From Deltaproteobacteria bacterium (lineage in GTDB: Bacteria > SAR324 > NAC60-12): a stretch of DNA of 5,662 bases. Position 1 is the stretch's first letter. Every line of letters starts with the position of its first letter. The stretch lies in contig DPLM01000270.1 of assembly GCA_003541985.1 (NCBI GenBank), positions 1 to 5,662 of the forward strand, written 5' to 3'. Of this stretch, positions 5,550 to 5,662 are shown in pieces. Position numbers and translations under genes: made by a program. The notes under the pieces are model-generated. The model made no database searches. It was not told the origin of the DNA and saw nothing but the letters and a program-made list of their open reading frames with translations.

Positions 5550-5662
5550 TTTTTTCCTCGCTGGAGTGCAACATCAAATTTCAGCTTTGAACCTTGTCTC
5601 GCTGAACCCCTCCGTTAGGCAGATAGTTGAGGAGTTGCGCAGCGAGGCCACTAAATAGGAAT
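5550..5662 (-). promoter_or_regulatory. Leader of the envelope operon with alternative RNA pairings over the ribosome site
   Basis: No gene is certain in these 113 nt. On the minus strand CCTCGCTG (5640-5647) can pair with CAGCGAGG (5556-5563), which contains the GAGG ribosome site of the YbjN-like gene, or with CAGCGAG (5598-5604). The second copy can instead fold locally, TTCAGC (5601-5606) with GCTGAA (5580-5585). I see no convincing -35/-10 promoter pair. Two short frames stay open from the window edge, ending at 5581 and 5574, so the 3' end of an unseen upstream gene could also lie here. Confidence 0.35.
5556..5559 (-). promoter_or_regulatory. Shine-Dalgarno GAGG of the YbjN-like gene, within an inverted-repeat arm
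   Basis: GAGG is followed by six A residues and then the ATG at 5549, a normal 6-nt spacing. The same four bases form the end of CAGCGAGG, whose exact complement lies 76 nt upstream, so the site could be hidden by base pairing. Confidence 0.6.

Noticed and set aside
5581..5661. Open frame from the right edge (ending GGVQRDKVQS) as the 3' end of an upstream gene
   Set aside because: Only 26 codons are visible, a second frame is open over almost the same stretch, and neither has a recognisable motif, so no gene can be called.

Overview
The window looks like part of a Gram-negative chromosome of moderate GC content. It encodes two predicted lipoproteins with lipobox signal peptides, an LPS-type family 9 glycosyltransferase and an inner-membrane protein derived from an acyltransferase. 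The first 57 residues of carB are of the ordinary bacterial type. The genes would fit a proteobacterial or delta-proteobacteria-like lineage, possibly marine, but no rRNA or diagnostic marker is present, so the taxonomy is an inference only.

Every gene I can support is on the minus strand, so transcription runs from high to low coordinates. In that order they are: a leader region (5550-5662) with a possible ribosome-site switch; a YbjN-like small protein (5151-5549); a degenerate YihG-type acyltransferase (4322-5170, overlapping the previous gene by 20 nt); a small secreted protein with 'KSDGTYE' repeats (3836-4282); a family 9 glycosyltransferase of the heptosyltransferase type (2748-3800); two tandem paralogous lipoproteins, each with a CsgG/TolB-N-like N-terminal region and a C-terminal TPR-like region (1560-2744 and 360-1547); a 186-nt gap with an imperfect hairpin; and the start of carB (1-173), cut by the window edge.

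The six genes from 5549 to 360 have gaps of 39 nt or less, one overlap, and gaps of 3 and 12 nt around the lipoproteins. They very probably form one operon. Their joint theme is the cell envelope: a glycosyltransferase that could act on the LPS core, a membrane-anchored acyltransferase relative that has lost its catalytic residues, a secreted repeat protein and two outer-membrane-type lipoproteins. A YbjN/CesT-fold protein stands at the head. carB is a housekeeping gene that probably has its own leader.

The points most worth following are the catalytically dead acyltransferase, the divergent tandem lipoproteins, and the alternative base-pairing that could hide the ribosome-binding site of the first gene. 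I saw no tRNA, rRNA, CRISPR array, insertion sequence or phage gene.
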